This document shows, piece by piece, positions 44,005 through 53,713 of a DNA stretch of 64,000 bases; position 1 is the stretch's first letter; each line of letters begins with the position of its first letter. The translations under genes and the position numbers were made by a program. Under the pieces are notes generated by a model. It was given only the letters and a program-made list of their open reading frames with translations. It had not been told where the DNA came from and searched no databases. The DNA is taken from NCBI GenBank assembly GCA_965228695.1, contig CBDDIB010000002.1, positions 3,410,001 through 3,474,000 on the forward strand, in the 5' to 3' direction. This DNA is from JAJFJD01 sp965228695. GTDB lineage: Bacteria; Pseudomonadota; Alphaproteobacteria; UBA8366.

Positions 44005-45753
44005 CTAGTCGACTTCGAGGGCGCCTTTACCCGCAATCTTGCGGGCGATCACCACGGTGGCGACGCTCAGGAATGCGATCAGGACCGAGATCGCGGCGGC
44101 ATGCTCGACCGCGCCGTCATCCAGGAATTGGAAGACCGCGACGGCCATCGTTTCCGTGCCCGGCTGCGCGAGCAGGATCGACATCGCCAGCTCCCGCAGC
44201 GAGATCGAGAAGATCAGAACCCAGGCGACCCAGATACCGGTTTTCATGAGCGGGATCGTGATGTCCCACACCATGCGCGCCCAGGAGGCGCCCGCGATGC
44301 GTGCGGCCTCTTCGAGTTCTTCCATGATCTGCTTGATCGCGTTGCGCAGGAAGATGAAGGCGAAGGGAATCTTCTTCGCCATGTAGGCCACGAAGAGGAT
44401 CCACAACGTTCCGTAGATCCAGTTGATGTAGCCGATCAGGATGCCGACGCCCATGGCGACCGCCGGGAAACCGAAGGTGATCATGATGATCACCGTGACC
44501 GACCCGCGGCCTACGATCTCCGTGCGTTCGACGATCCAGACATAGGCAATACCCAACAACACGCACAGCGTGGCCGTGCTGATCGAGAGGATGAAACTGT
44601 TCTCGATGGACTGAAGCACGATGAAGGAGTCATCGAAGAAGATTTCATAATTCTCCAATACCATGTTCTTGAACTCGATCGGCGCGCCGAAGGTGTTCAG
44701 CAGGGACAGAATGACAAGGCCCGCCATCGGCAACAGCACGCTGAACGTGATGATGATGAAACAGAAACCGAAGGCCGCCCAGCGCCATGGCCCCAGATCC
44801 GTGGCCCGGGCCTGTCCGGCTTTGCCGGTCAGCGTCGTGTACCGCCCGCGTCCCAGCCACCATTTCTGCACGAAGAGGCAGGCGGCGGTGAAGAACACGA
44901 TCGGCACCGCGACGGCCGCGGCGAGCTCGAACTTCGGCGGATGCAGGATAAGCGTATAGATTTTCGTCGTCAGGACATGGAAGCCGCCGGCGAAGCCAAG
45001 CGCGGCCGGCGCGCCAAACGACGCTAACGCGTCCAGGATGCAGAGGATGGCGCCCGACAGGACCGCCGGTGTGACCAGCGGCAGCGTAATCGACATCGCC
45101 GTGCGGAGCCGGCCGGCACCCAGGTTTCGCGCCGCTTCCTCGTAGGACGGATCCATATTGTCCAGGGATGCGCTTACCGCGAACAGCACCAGTGGATAGA
45201 AATGCATGACCAGAACGAAGGTCAGTCCTTCCATCGTGAAGATGTCGAGCGGAGGTGAATCAAGATTGAACCAGGAAACCAGCGTCTTATTGATCAGCCC
45301 CGAGTTTGGCGCCATCAGGAAAATCCACCCGATGGTGCCGATGAAGGAGGGGATGACGAAGGCGATCCCGGCGAAGGCCCGGACGAACAGCTTGCCGGGC
45401 ATGTTCGTGCGCGACACCAGCCACGCCATGGGAAGGCCGAGCAGCAAACAACCCAGAGGAACCAATACACCCAGCAGGAGCGTGTTCAGCAATGCGCTGA
45501 ACAGATCCTTGCGCTGCATAACCTCGATGTAGTTGGCCGCCGTCAGGCCGCCCTTCGGATCGACGATGCTGAATTGAAACAGCAGCCAAACGGGATAGAC
45601 GACCAGGAGCGCGAGGATAATCACCGCCGTAATCAGCAGGGAGTATTTCATCGGCTCCCGGGCATAGCCGAGACGGAAATCCGCCCAACCGCGCGAGAAT
45701 TTAGTGCCTAAACCGCTGAGATATGAACCGGAATCTACCGTTGTTGTGGCCAT
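44005..45753 (-). CDS. Iron(III)-type ABC transporter permease (two fused permease domains)
   Basis: The 582-residue inner-membrane protein has about 12 segments and two BPD permease modules, each ending in an EAA-like loop: YEEAARNLGAGRLRTAMSI near 210 and LEEAARIAGASWARMVWDI near 495. The fused FbpB-like layout is usual for ferric-iron and similar importers. Its ATG (45751-45753) overlaps the stop of the ATPase gene (TAATG), so the two are coupled. Substrate is not proven. Confidence 0.9.
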   Translation of the reverse strand: MATTTVDSGSYLSGLGTKFSRGWADFRLGYAREPMKYSLLITAVIILALLVVYPVWLLFQFSIVDPKGGLTAANYIEVMQRKDLFSALLNTLLLGVLVPLGCLLLGLPMAWLVSRTNMPGKLFVRAFAGIAFVIPSFIGTIGWIFLMAPNSGLINKTLVSWFNLDSPPLDIFTMEGLTFVLVMHFYPLVLFAVSASLDNMDPSYEEAARNLGAGRLRTAMSITLPLVTPAVLSGAILCILDALASFGAPAALGFAGGFHVLTTKIYTLILHPPKFELAAAVAVPIVFFTAACLFVQKWWLGRGRYTTLTGKAGQARATDLGPWRWAAFGFCFIIITFSVLLPMAGLVILSLLNTFGAPIEFKNMVLENYEIFFDDSFIVLQSIENSFILSISTATLCVLLGIAYVWIVERTEIVGRGSVTVIIMITFGFPAVAMGVGILIGYINWIYGTLWILFVAYMAKKIPFAFIFLRNAIKQIMEELEEAARIAGASWARMVWDITIPLMKTGIWVAWVLIFSISLRELAMSILLAQPGTETMAVAVFQFLDDGAVEHAAAISVLIAFLSVATVVIARKIAGKGALEVD

Positions 45754-46844
45754 TATGCGATCACCCAAGCCAGTTCTGGATTGATGTTCACATTCACTTC
45801 ATCGCCGAAGTCCATCTGCGGCACCTGGCACCGGAATTCGCGGCCCTTGATGTCGAGGCGAAGGTCGAAGCGGTTGCCGAGGAAAGCGCTTGCCTTGACC
45901 CGGGCGTTGATCGGCGGATTGTCGTCTTCCGCCGCACCGTTCACACGAATTGCCTCGGGACGGACCGAGACCGAGATGCCTGCACCCTTCGATAGGCCCG
46001 CGACCACGTCTTTCGGGCCGCTCGCCCAAAAGGGTTCACCGTATTCCTGCGCGACGCGGACACGGCCGCCGGTCTGATCAGTATCCTCGACCTTTCCTTC
46101 GATGATGTTGTTGATGCCGACGAAATCGGCGACGAACTGGGTCGCGGGACGCAGATAAATGTCCGTCGGTGCCGCAACTTGCTCGATCTTGCCGTCGCTC
46201 ATCACCACGATCCGGTCGGCCAGCACCAGGGCTTCTTCCTGATCGTGGGTTACGTACAGCGTTGTCATTTCGATGCGTTCTTGCAGTTCCTTCAACTCGA
46301 ACCGCATTTCTTCGCGCAGCCCGGCATCGAGGTTCGAGAGAGGCTCGTCCAGCAGCAGCATGGACGGCTCGGCGACGATCGCGCGGGCGAGGGCGACGCG
46401 CTGTTGCTGACCGCCTGACAATTCGCCGGGGTAGCGATCCTGCAGGCCGGTGAGCTGAACGAGTTCCAGCGCCCGATAGACACGGTCGCTGATTTCCTGT
46501 TTCGGCCGCTTTTGGATCACCAATGCGTAGGCCACATTTTGAAACACCGTCCGGTGCGGCCAGACGGCGTAGTTCTGAAAGACCATGCCGAGATTGCGCT
46601 TCTCGGGCGGCAGCATATTCGTATCGGTGGCGATGACGGTTCCGTCGAGCAGGATTTCGCCGCCATCCGGCTGGATAAAGCCGGCGACCGACCGCAAGGT
46701 CGTCGTCTTGCCGCACCCGCTGGGCCCCAGCAGGACGACGCTCTCGCCCGTGGCGATCGTAAGATCGATGCCATCCACCGCGCGGACGTCGCCGAAATAT
46801 TTGGCTAGTTTCCGGAGTTCAAGTTTGGAGCTGCCGTCCACCAT
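45753..46844 (-). CDS. ABC transporter ATP-binding protein
   Basis: The 363-residue cassette has Walker A GPSGCGKTT near residue 40, the signature LSGGQQQRVALARA, Walker B LLLDEP and the switch THDQEEAL. A C-terminal TOBE-like regulatory domain covers about 245-363. It energises import with the adjoining fused permease. GGGAGG precedes the ATG. A strong hairpin separates it from the upstream substrate-binding gene. Confidence 0.93.
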   Translation of the reverse strand: MVDGSSKLELRKLAKYFGDVRAVDGIDLTIATGESVVLLGPSGCGKTTTLRSVAGFIQPDGGEILLDGTVIATDTNMLPPEKRNLGMVFQNYAVWPHRTVFQNVAYALVIQKRPKQEISDRVYRALELVQLTGLQDRYPGELSGGQQQRVALARAIVAEPSMLLLDEPLSNLDAGLREEMRFELKELQERIEMTTLYVTHDQEEALVLADRIVVMSDGKIEQVAAPTDIYLRPATQFVADFVGINNIIEGKVEDTDQTGGRVRVAQEYGEPFWASGPKDVVAGLSKGAGISVSVRPEAIRVNGAAEDDNPPINARVKASAFLGNRFDLRLDIKGREFRCQVPQMDFGDEVNVNINPELAWVIA

Positions 46845-46978
46845 GTTGTCGAACCTCCCGACCTATAAATTTCTCGGTCCCCGCCAACGGCTTTTGCTGC
46901 CGATTTTGCGACCCGATCATGCGCTGCCGCGCGTGTCATTCTTCGAAACGATGAAATAACGTCGAACTGCCCGGCATG

Positions 46979-47005
46979 CCTCCTGCCCGCGGAACGGGCA
47001 GGAGG
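46979..47005 (-). other. Intercistronic hairpin between substrate-binding and ATPase genes
   Basis: CCTCCTGCCCG and CGGGCAGGAGG pair perfectly over 11 bases with a 5-base loop. There is no T-tract. In ABC operons such a hairpin commonly protects the upstream binding-protein mRNA, so that the binding protein is made in excess; that role here is inference. Confidence 0.65.
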
Positions 47006-47032
47006 GTAGCCGGTCAGAACAAACAGCCTATG

Positions 47033-48091
47033 TCAGCCGCGCTTGCCCATCAGATCGCCGAACTTGTCGAGGAACTCCTTCTGTCCCTTGATCATGAACT
47101 TCAAGTCCGGAATGACCATGTTGAACTTGTCCAGCGGCGGCATGCCTTTGGGCGATTCCGCGCCTTTCACGACGCCCCACTGACGTCCCCAACGGGCCAA
47201 CTGGTTTTGACCTTCGACGGAGAAGGTCCACTCCATCAGAAGCTTCGCCGCGTTCGGATTCTTGGCGGACTTCAAGATGCCCATCGGGGAGTGATTCACG
47301 ATGGCGCCGTCTTCATACGCATACCATTTGATCGCCTGTCCCTTGTCCATCGCAACCACGATGTTATGGGAGGAGATGGCGACCGCGAGCGGACGCTCAC
47401 CGGCGACGATCATACGGGCGGCGGCGCTGTTGCCGCGCGTGTAGAACAAATCTTGTTTGCCGAGCTCTTTCAGGAAATCCCAACCGCCGGCAAGATTGTT
47501 GTGCACCATCGTGGCGTAGAAGGTGCGCGACGACCCGGCAGTTTCAGGATGCGCCGAGAGAAGCTTCTTGTTCCATTTCGGATCGAGCAGATCCTTGAAC
47601 TTCGTCGGCAGCACCGACGTGTCCTTGATCAGATTGGTATTGTACGCGCCAAGCAGCAGGAAGACCGTCCGGGAAATGTAATGCCCGTCCGGATCCCGCA
47701 GGCCCGGATCGATCCTGTCGAAGGTCGCCGGCTTGTACGGCGCATAGAGGCCTTTCTCAAGCCAGATCTCTGCCATGTAGGGAACCGAGACACTGATCAC
47801 GTCGGGCCGTGGTTTGCCGGCCGCCAATTCGGCGGCGAATGTCTGGATCAACTTGCCGGAGTTCTTACGAAGGATTTTGAGTTTTACCTCAGGAAATTTC
47901 TCCTTCCAGAACTTGCTGAATTTCTTGTTATAGGCTTTCCGGCCGGTCGTATAGAATATTATCTCGCCTTCTTTCTTGGCCGCTTCGTAGAGCTTGGCGA
48001 TGCGATCACTGTCCGCGCTCGCCGTGCCGGGTAGTGCGATCACGGCCGCAACGGCTGCCGCCATTGCCGTTCGTAGAAATGTGCGGTTCAT
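47033..48091 (-). CDS. Periplasmic extracellular solute-binding protein (iron/thiamine type)
   Basis: The 352-residue protein has a signal peptide (residues 1-27, cleavage near ASAD) and a type-2 binding fold with GEIIFYTTGRKAYNKKFSKFWKE, typical of AfuA/FbpA-like ferric-binding proteins. It also has LGAYNTNLIK and FYTRGNSAAARMIVAGE. I start at ATG 48089-48091, after GGGAGGAA. It is the first gene of a three-gene import operon (binding protein, ATPase, fused permease). Fe(III) or a small organic ligand are both possible. Confidence 0.9.
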   Translation of the reverse strand: MNRTFLRTAMAAAVAAVIALPGTASADSDRIAKLYEAAKKEGEIIFYTTGRKAYNKKFSKFWKEKFPEVKLKILRKNSGKLIQTFAAELAAGKPRPDVISVSVPYMAEIWLEKGLYAPYKPATFDRIDPGLRDPDGHYISRTVFLLLGAYNTNLIKDTSVLPTKFKDLLDPKWNKKLLSAHPETAGSSRTFYATMVHNNLAGGWDFLKELGKQDLFYTRGNSAAARMIVAGERPLAVAISSHNIVVAMDKGQAIKWYAYEDGAIVNHSPMGILKSAKNPNAAKLLMEWTFSVEGQNQLARWGRQWGVVKGAESPKGMPPLDKFNMVIPDLKFMIKGQKEFLDKFGDLMGKRG

Positions 48092-48537
48092 CGTGTTCCT
48101 CCCACGGTGTGAACTTTTGTTCCCATCCGACCGGGCGATGTTTTCTTTTTTAGATGGCAACCGCCATCAGCCCGGTAGGCGTGATTATTCGCCCATGTTC
48201 GCTGCAGCCGGATGCGTAGGAATTGATTGATTGGCCGCGGTGCGTCGTGGACCTGCATTATTCGATCATACTTTATTGAATTGTGACAAGCGGCGGATCG
48301 CTTTTATTAAATATCAAAGGCTTATAATGAATTGCCTGTTCAACCATTATTTGAAGGGGCGCATTTTTGACGCGTATGGGATGCGGGCAGAGCGTCCACG
48401 GACGGTTGGATGGGATGATCGGCGAGCGTGCGGCCGGATGCATCCTTAACTTTCCTTAACGGTATCTCCACCATTGCATGGAATAAACGTAGGACCGGCA
48501 AAGCAAACGTTTGCATCACTTTTTCTAACGGCAAAGC
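48092..48537. other. Divergent intergenic region of 446 bases
   Basis: No gene or RNA is supported. The middle (about 48250-48310) is AT-rich and likely holds the ABC operon promoter. TTAAC at 48446 and 48456, exactly 10 bases apart, lie about 90 bases before the plus-strand membrane gene. Confidence 0.5.
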
Positions 48538-49287
48538 ATGTGGGCCGAGATTGACCCTATAGCCGCCACCGCCATCGGGTTGTTGGGGGGCGTCCTGATG
48601 GCCGCGGCCGTGTATGTGGCGGCGGTGCATTGGAAGCGGCGTTCCGGTTTGGCATATTGCTTGCCGGCGTTCCTGATTTATGTGCTGCTGTTCGTCGCCA
48701 CATATCGCCACAGTGTCGTGAACGCGGACACGGGAACTCACGAAATTTCTGAGTATGCGGTAACCGCGCTGCTTTTGGGACAGGCCGCGGTTTCGGCGTT
48801 TGGGGTCGCCGTCGCGGTGATTGCCGTCTTCGGGCTTTACCTTTCGATGTTGCCGCGGCTCGACCGACCGGTAAACCGGGTCCGGGCTTACGGTAGTTGT
48901 GCGATCGTCTGCATGGTCATCGCCGTGCTGTTCAATCCCAACGGGGCGGTGCGCAAGTTGGAAGCGCCGGCTGCCGCCGCCATCGTTGCCATCGACCCGA
49001 ACACGGTCGACGGCGCGATGCGGAGAAAAGCGGAAAATACTCTTCAGAAGTTGCGTGAACTCGGCGTCATAATCCGGATCGAAACCGACGAATCGGCGAT
49101 CACGCATTACGTCAGCGAGCATTTCATCGCGCTACCCGACGATGACGTCGAGGAATACGCGCGGGCTGCCTTCGTGCACCACATCCAAAATGATTCCGGC
49201 AGCGCGAAATCGGTCATACTGCGGGAGTCCAAAAGCGGACGGCGCATCGCGATACGCGATAAAGACGGAACTTTCCAGCGGTTCTAA
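48538..49287 (+). CDS. Membrane protein of unknown function, four segments
   Basis: The 249-residue protein has hydrophobic segments at about residues 9-29, 40-58, 74-98 and 116-134, then a soluble C-terminal domain of ~115 residues with charged helices (MRRKAENTLQKLRELGVIIRIET) and a beta-like end (SKSGRRIAIRDKDGTFQRF). No known domain is visible. The start at ATG 48538 has a weak Shine-Dalgarno. Confidence 0.7.
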   Translation: MWAEIDPIAATAIGLLGGVLMAAAVYVAAVHWKRRSGLAYCLPAFLIYVLLFVATYRHSVVNADTGTHEISEYAVTALLLGQAAVSAFGVAVAVIAVFGLYLSMLPRLDRPVNRVRAYGSCAIVCMVIAVLFNPNGAVRKLEAPAAAAIVAIDPNTVDGAMRRKAENTLQKLRELGVIIRIETDESAITHYVSEHFIALPDDDVEEYARAAFVHHIQNDSGSAKSVILRESKSGRRIAIRDKDGTFQRF

Positions 49288-49302
49288 GGGCGAACGGTGG
49301 AC

Positions 49303-50079
49303 CTAGCCGCCGGTCAGCATGCCGCCCTCGACCAGCAACTCGGTGCCGGAGACATGCCGGCTCTCGTCCGAAGCCAGGAACAGCGTGGCATAGGCAATAT
49401 CCTCGACGGTCCCCAACTCGCCCATCGGCACGGCCTTTAGGCGTTCTGCCGCACCCGCTTCTTCGTCACCCCAACGCAGTTTCAACACATCGTTGCCGAG
49501 CGGCGTCCGCACCATGCCGGGGTGAATCGAGTTGCACCGGATCCTGTAGCCCTTGCGCCCGCAATGCTGGGCAACCGATTTCGTAAGCTGGCGTACCGCA
49601 CCCTTGCTGGCGCCGTAGGCGACGAGAGGCGCCGTGCCGCGAATTCCCGCCGTGGATGAGATGTTGATGATCGAGCCGCCGCCGCTTTTGGCCATGGCGG
49701 GGATCGCCGCCCGGCATCCCAGGAACACGCCGTCCAGGTTGATGCCGTTGACGAAGCGCCATTCGTCCAGGCTGATTGTCTCGATATCCTGCGGCGCGCC
49801 GGTGCCATAGACGCCGGCATTGTTCATCAGGATGTCGATCTTACCGTAACGTTCCATGGTGTCATTTACGACCCGCTCCCAGTCCCCGGGCTTGGTTACA
49901 TCCAATTCAACAAAATTCGCGGCCGCACCGATTTCTTCGGCAACGCGGGCACCGTCCTTGACATTTTTGTCGGTTACCACGACGCTCGCGCCTTCATCGG
50001 CGAGTAACTGCGCGGTCGCTGCGCCAAACCCGGACGCGCCGCCCGTGATGATCGCTACTTTGCCGTCGACCCGGCCCAT
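49303..50079 (-). CDS. Short-chain dehydrogenase (3-oxoacyl/hydroxysteroid type)
   Basis: The 258-residue classical SDR has TGGASGFGAATA near residue 13, NNAG, the Ser in NISSTAG and the YGASK motif. The pattern CRAAIPAMAKSGGGSIINIS and the ending VEGGMLTGG are usual for secondary-alcohol dehydrogenases. AGGGAGA precedes the ATG. It is convergent with the membrane gene and divergent from the aldo/keto reductase. Confidence 0.88.
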   Translation of the reverse strand: MGRVDGKVAIITGGASGFGAATAQLLADEGASVVVTDKNVKDGARVAEEIGAAANFVELDVTKPGDWERVVNDTMERYGKIDILMNNAGVYGTGAPQDIETISLDEWRFVNGINLDGVFLGCRAAIPAMAKSGGGSIINISSTAGIRGTAPLVAYGASKGAVRQLTKSVAQHCGRKGYRIRCNSIHPGMVRTPLGNDVLKLRWGDEEAGAAERLKAVPMGELGTVEDIAYATLFLASDESRHVSGTELLVEGGMLTGG

Positions 50080-50198
50080 TCTGAAGTCTCCCTGCGCGTT
50101 TTACGGTTACAATCAGGCCATTGTAGCCGGGCAGGCGATGCGAATGGCAAATTTCCGGTCCGACGGCGACGAATGGGCGCACCAAGATAGAGGACAGA

Positions 50199-51167
50199 AT
50201 GGAATACACGACACTCGGAAAGACCGGTTTGAAAGTCAGCGTCGCGGGACTGGGCTGCGGCGGCAACAGCCGCTTGGGGCTGGGCACGGGACGCAGCGAA
50301 GAAGAAGCCATCGCCATCATTCGAGGAGCGGTCGATCTCGGCGTCAATATTCTGGACACGGCGGCCAACTACAAGACCGAGGACGTCGTCGGTAAAGCAA
50401 TCAAGCCGCTGGATCGGGATTCGATCGTCATCGCGACGAAATCCAGGTTCCAGACCAACGGTGTCTTTTTAACGCCCGAGCAAGTCATCAGCAGCCTGGA
50501 TAATTCGCTGCGGGAGCTCGACACGGACTACATCGACGTATTTCAGCTTCATGCGGTTCCGCCCAAGGGCTACGACCACGCGCTGGAGGTGCTGGCGCCC
50601 GCGCTGGAGCGGGAGCGGGAAAAAGGCAAGATCCGTTTTATCGGCCTGACCGAGACGTCGCCGAACGATCACGGTCACGAGATGCTGCAACGCGCGGTGC
50701 ATGACCGGGTCTGGGAAGTGATGATGCTCGGTTTCAACATGATGCATCAAAAGGCACGGCAGAAAGTCTTCCCGCATGCGATCGAGAATAACGTCGGCAC
50801 GCTGCTGATGTTCGTCGTGCGCAATATCTTCAGCCAGGAAGGGTATCTGGCCAATACGATGCGCGAACTGGCGGCCGAAGGGAAAGTTCCCGCCGAGTTG
50901 GCGAAAAGCGACAATCCGCTCGATTTCCTGATCCATGACGGTGGCGCCACGAGCTTGACCGACGCCGCCTACCGGTTCGTACGGCACCAACCCGGCGTTA
51001 ACGTGGTCTTGTTCGGCACCGGCAGTCAGGAACACCTGCGGACGAATATCGAGTCCATCATCTCACCGCCATTGCCGGAAGCCGACGTGACGAAGCTCCA
51101 CAGTTTGTTCGGCCACCTGGAAGGCGTTGGTCTCGACCTGCCCGACCGGAGCCAGAAGAAGAGCTAA
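50199..51167 (+). CDS. Aldo/keto reductase
   Basis: The 322-residue NADPH-dependent TIM-barrel enzyme keeps the catalytic tetrad: Asp and Tyr in LDTAANY, Lys in IATKSR, and His in FQLHAV. Start ATG 50199 follows GAGGAC. It is divergent from the SDR at 49303, so both may be driven from a shared 119-base promoter region. The substrate is unknown. Confidence 0.9.
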   Translation: MEYTTLGKTGLKVSVAGLGCGGNSRLGLGTGRSEEEAIAIIRGAVDLGVNILDTAANYKTEDVVGKAIKPLDRDSIVIATKSRFQTNGVFLTPEQVISSLDNSLRELDTDYIDVFQLHAVPPKGYDHALEVLAPALEREREKGKIRFIGLTETSPNDHGHEMLQRAVHDRVWEVMMLGFNMMHQKARQKVFPHAIENNVGTLLMFVVRNIFSQEGYLANTMRELAAEGKVPAELAKSDNPLDFLIHDGGATSLTDAAYRFVRHQPGVNVVLFGTGSQEHLRTNIESIISPPLPEADVTKLHSLFGHLEGVGLDLPDRSQKKS

Positions 51168-51369
51168 AGCTTAATCGGACGAAAACGTTCGCGGTGGCAG
51201 GCCGAAGAGGCAAGTTTGCCGGCTCGGGCCTTACCGTTTCCAAATTAATCCTTGAAAACGTTCGCAAACTGCTTTGCCCATTTTTTCGGTGCTGATAGCG
51301 GAACTTTAGCGCGTTGGTTGCGTTATTGTGTGATTGTGCAATCTATAAGAAGAGATAAGAGTAGAATTC

Positions 51370-52461
51370 ATGCGCGCCGCGCCTTTATCCGCTTTCCTGA
51401 CTTTGTTTGTCGTAGCCATCATCCCTTTCCCGGTCACCGCCAACGACGACAGGCCCTATCCTAGGGTGGACGCGAGCATCTCGATCGAGGTGCAAAACGA
51501 CAACACCTACACATCGCAGGACGATGCCGCCGAATTGAACGATTTGTACACGACGACCGAGCCGGAAATAACCTTCAATTTCAACCGGTATCTGTCGCTG
51601 TTGATTCATGGCGTCTTGGAGCCGGTGGAGGATCCGGGACCGCGGGAAGACCGGTATTTCGAGGATCACGGATTCTATCTCGAAGAGATCGTCCTGCAGT
51701 ATGACGCGGATTGGGTTTTCGGCTTCGGCGGAAAATTCGCGCCGAACTTCGGCCTCGCCTGGGACACGGCGCCCGGCGTCTACGGCAGCGATTTCGCTGA
51801 AGACTATGAATTCTCTGAAAATATCGGTTTCGGCGGCGGCTTGGTCTATGCATCCGAAGCCGTCGGCGCGCACACCGTTGCGGCCAGCACCTTTTTCCAG
51901 GATTACAGCATTCTGAGCGATTCCGCGATCACCAGACGGGGACAAACCCGTGTGAGCGACGGCGGTGTCGGCAACACCGGCGACTTTTCCTCCTTCGCGG
52001 TCTCGCTCGACGGCGCGGAAATGCCATTTGCACCAGGCTTCGCCTATCACACGGCCTTCATTCTGCGCGGTAAGGGCAGGGGTGATGCCGAGGACGAAAA
52101 GGGTGTGGTGGTTTCCGGCAGCTATACCGTCGAAATGCAGGGCTTCACCGTGACTCCGCTGGTCGAATACGCGCATTTCTTCGATGCCGATGGGGTGAAC
52201 GACCAGGAGCGCGGGTTCCTCACCACCGCTGTGAGTGTGGAGTGGCAAAACTGGAACCTGGCGCTGTCGCGCACCAGCCGGGACACCGACCGCCCGAACG
52301 CCGGCGATATCGATGATGCCCTGTATCAGGTTTCCGCCGGATACAGCTTCGATTTCGGCCTGTCAGCCGACTTGGGCTGGAAGATTGCCGAAGAGGGCGG
52401 CGTGGAGTCGCAGACCATCGGCGTTCTTCTCACCTATGCGCGTGGTTTCAGCGCACCGTGA
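51370..52461 (+). CDS. Outer-membrane beta-barrel/porin-like protein
   Basis: The 363-residue protein has a signal peptide (cleavage near VTAND). Alternating aromatic-ended strands run through the rest (SLLIHGVLEPV, WVFGFGGKFAPNFGL, IGFGGGLVYASEA, VSVEWQNWNLALSR), ending ...LLTYARGFSAP, which suggests an outer-membrane barrel. The region rich in acidic residues near the N-terminus (residues ~25-60) could bind cations. No specific family is evident. Confidence 0.7.
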   Translation: MRAAPLSAFLTLFVVAIIPFPVTANDDRPYPRVDASISIEVQNDNTYTSQDDAAELNDLYTTTEPEITFNFNRYLSLLIHGVLEPVEDPGPREDRYFEDHGFYLEEIVLQYDADWVFGFGGKFAPNFGLAWDTAPGVYGSDFAEDYEFSENIGFGGGLVYASEAVGAHTVAASTFFQDYSILSDSAITRRGQTRVSDGGVGNTGDFSSFAVSLDGAEMPFAPGFAYHTAFILRGKGRGDAEDEKGVVVSGSYTVEMQGFTVTPLVEYAHFFDADGVNDQERGFLTTAVSVEWQNWNLALSRTSRDTDRPNAGDIDDALYQVSAGYSFDFGLSADLGWKIAEEGGVESQTIGVLLTYARGFSAP

Positions 52462-52485
52462 AGACGTAGCAAGGTTCTTTTCGAC

Positions 52486-53631
52486 TTATTTCAACAGGTC
52501 CCGGCCGATGATCTCGCGCATGATCTCGCTGGTGCCACCGGCGATCCGGCTCATCCGCGCATCGGCCCAGGCGCGGGCGATGGGATATTCCCACATATAA
52601 CCGTAGCCGCCGTGTAGTTGGACGCAGGTATCCAGCGCCTGACACAGCCGTTCGGTTGCGTAGAGCTTGGCCATGGCCGCATCCTCGGCGGTCAATTCGC
52701 CGTTAAGATGAAGCTCGATGCATCTGTCGATGAAGATGCGCGCCGCGGCCGCCTCGGTCTTCACGTCGGCGAGCTGAAAGCGGCTGTTTTGGAAAGCGGC
52801 CAACGGCCGGCCGAAGGCCTGGCGCTCCTGCGTGTAGTCCACTGTCCACTCGAGCGCGGCCTCGATCATGGTGACGCAGCGGATGGCAACCAGCAGCCGT
52901 TCCTGCGGCAGTTGCTGCATCAGTTGGATGAATCCTTCGCCCTCTGCCGTACCCAGCAAGTTGGTCATCGGCACGCGCACGTCGTTGAAGAACAGTTCGG
53001 ATGTGTCCTGGGCCTTATAGCCGACCTTTTCGAGGTTGCGGCCCCGTTCGAATCCGTCGCACTCGCGTTCGACCAAGATCAGGCTGATGCCTTTCGCCTT
53101 CTCGTCCGGATCGGTTTTCGCAACCACGATGACAAGGTCGGCCAGTTGTCCGTTGCTGATAAAGGTTTTTTGCCCGTTCAGGACATAGTGGTTGCCGTCG
53201 CGTATTGCGCGGGTGCGGATGCCCTGCAGGTCCGATCCCGCGCCGGGCTCTGTCATGGCGATGGCGCCGATCGTCTCGCCCCGGACCATCTTGGGCAGCC
53301 AGGTCTGTTTCTGATCTTCGGTGCCGTAATGCCGGATATAGGGGGCGACGATGTCCGAATGCAGATAGAACGCCGGGCCGGACGTGCCGGCGCGCGCCAG
53401 CTCCTCGACGACGATGGCGCTGAACAGAAAATCCGCCTCGGGCCCGCCATATGCCTCGGGAACGGTACAGCCGAGCAAGCCCGCAGCGCCTGCCTTTTGC
53501 CATACCTCGCGGCTGACCACGCCGTCGCGCTCCCACTGATCGTGATGCGGGGCGACTTCGGCTTCGATGAAGCCGCGCACGGTTTCGCGAAACAGTTCGT
53601 GCTCGCCCGAATACAAGGTCCGTGGGATCAT
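52486..53631 (-). CDS. Acyl-CoA dehydrogenase, LCAD/IVD-like
   Basis: The 381-residue FAD enzyme oxidises an acyl-CoA to an enoyl-CoA and passes electrons to ETF. It has MTEPGAGSDLQGI, NGQKTFISNG and the C-terminal IAGGTSEIMREIIGRDLL. MCAD-type enzymes carry their catalytic Glu in an EGT motif; this has GGT, as LCAD and isovaleryl-CoA dehydrogenases do, so the base is more likely the Glu in VTMIEAAL near residue 247. ATG 53629-53631 follows AGGAAGG. It is divergent from the HMGCS-like/thiolase operon. Confidence 0.93.
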   Translation of the reverse strand: MIPRTLYSGEHELFRETVRGFIEAEVAPHHDQWERDGVVSREVWQKAGAAGLLGCTVPEAYGGPEADFLFSAIVVEELARAGTSGPAFYLHSDIVAPYIRHYGTEDQKQTWLPKMVRGETIGAIAMTEPGAGSDLQGIRTRAIRDGNHYVLNGQKTFISNGQLADLVIVVAKTDPDEKAKGISLILVERECDGFERGRNLEKVGYKAQDTSELFFNDVRVPMTNLLGTAEGEGFIQLMQQLPQERLLVAIRCVTMIEAALEWTVDYTQERQAFGRPLAAFQNSRFQLADVKTEAAAARIFIDRCIELHLNGELTAEDAAMAKLYATERLCQALDTCVQLHGGYGYMWEYPIARAWADARMSRIAGGTSEIMREIIGRDLLK

Positions 53632-53713
53632 ATGCGGCCTTCCTAGGGGTTGAATATTTCCAATCGTACCGTCGGCGTATAGGTTAGGGAAAAGATGCAA
53701 CAAGACCAACCGG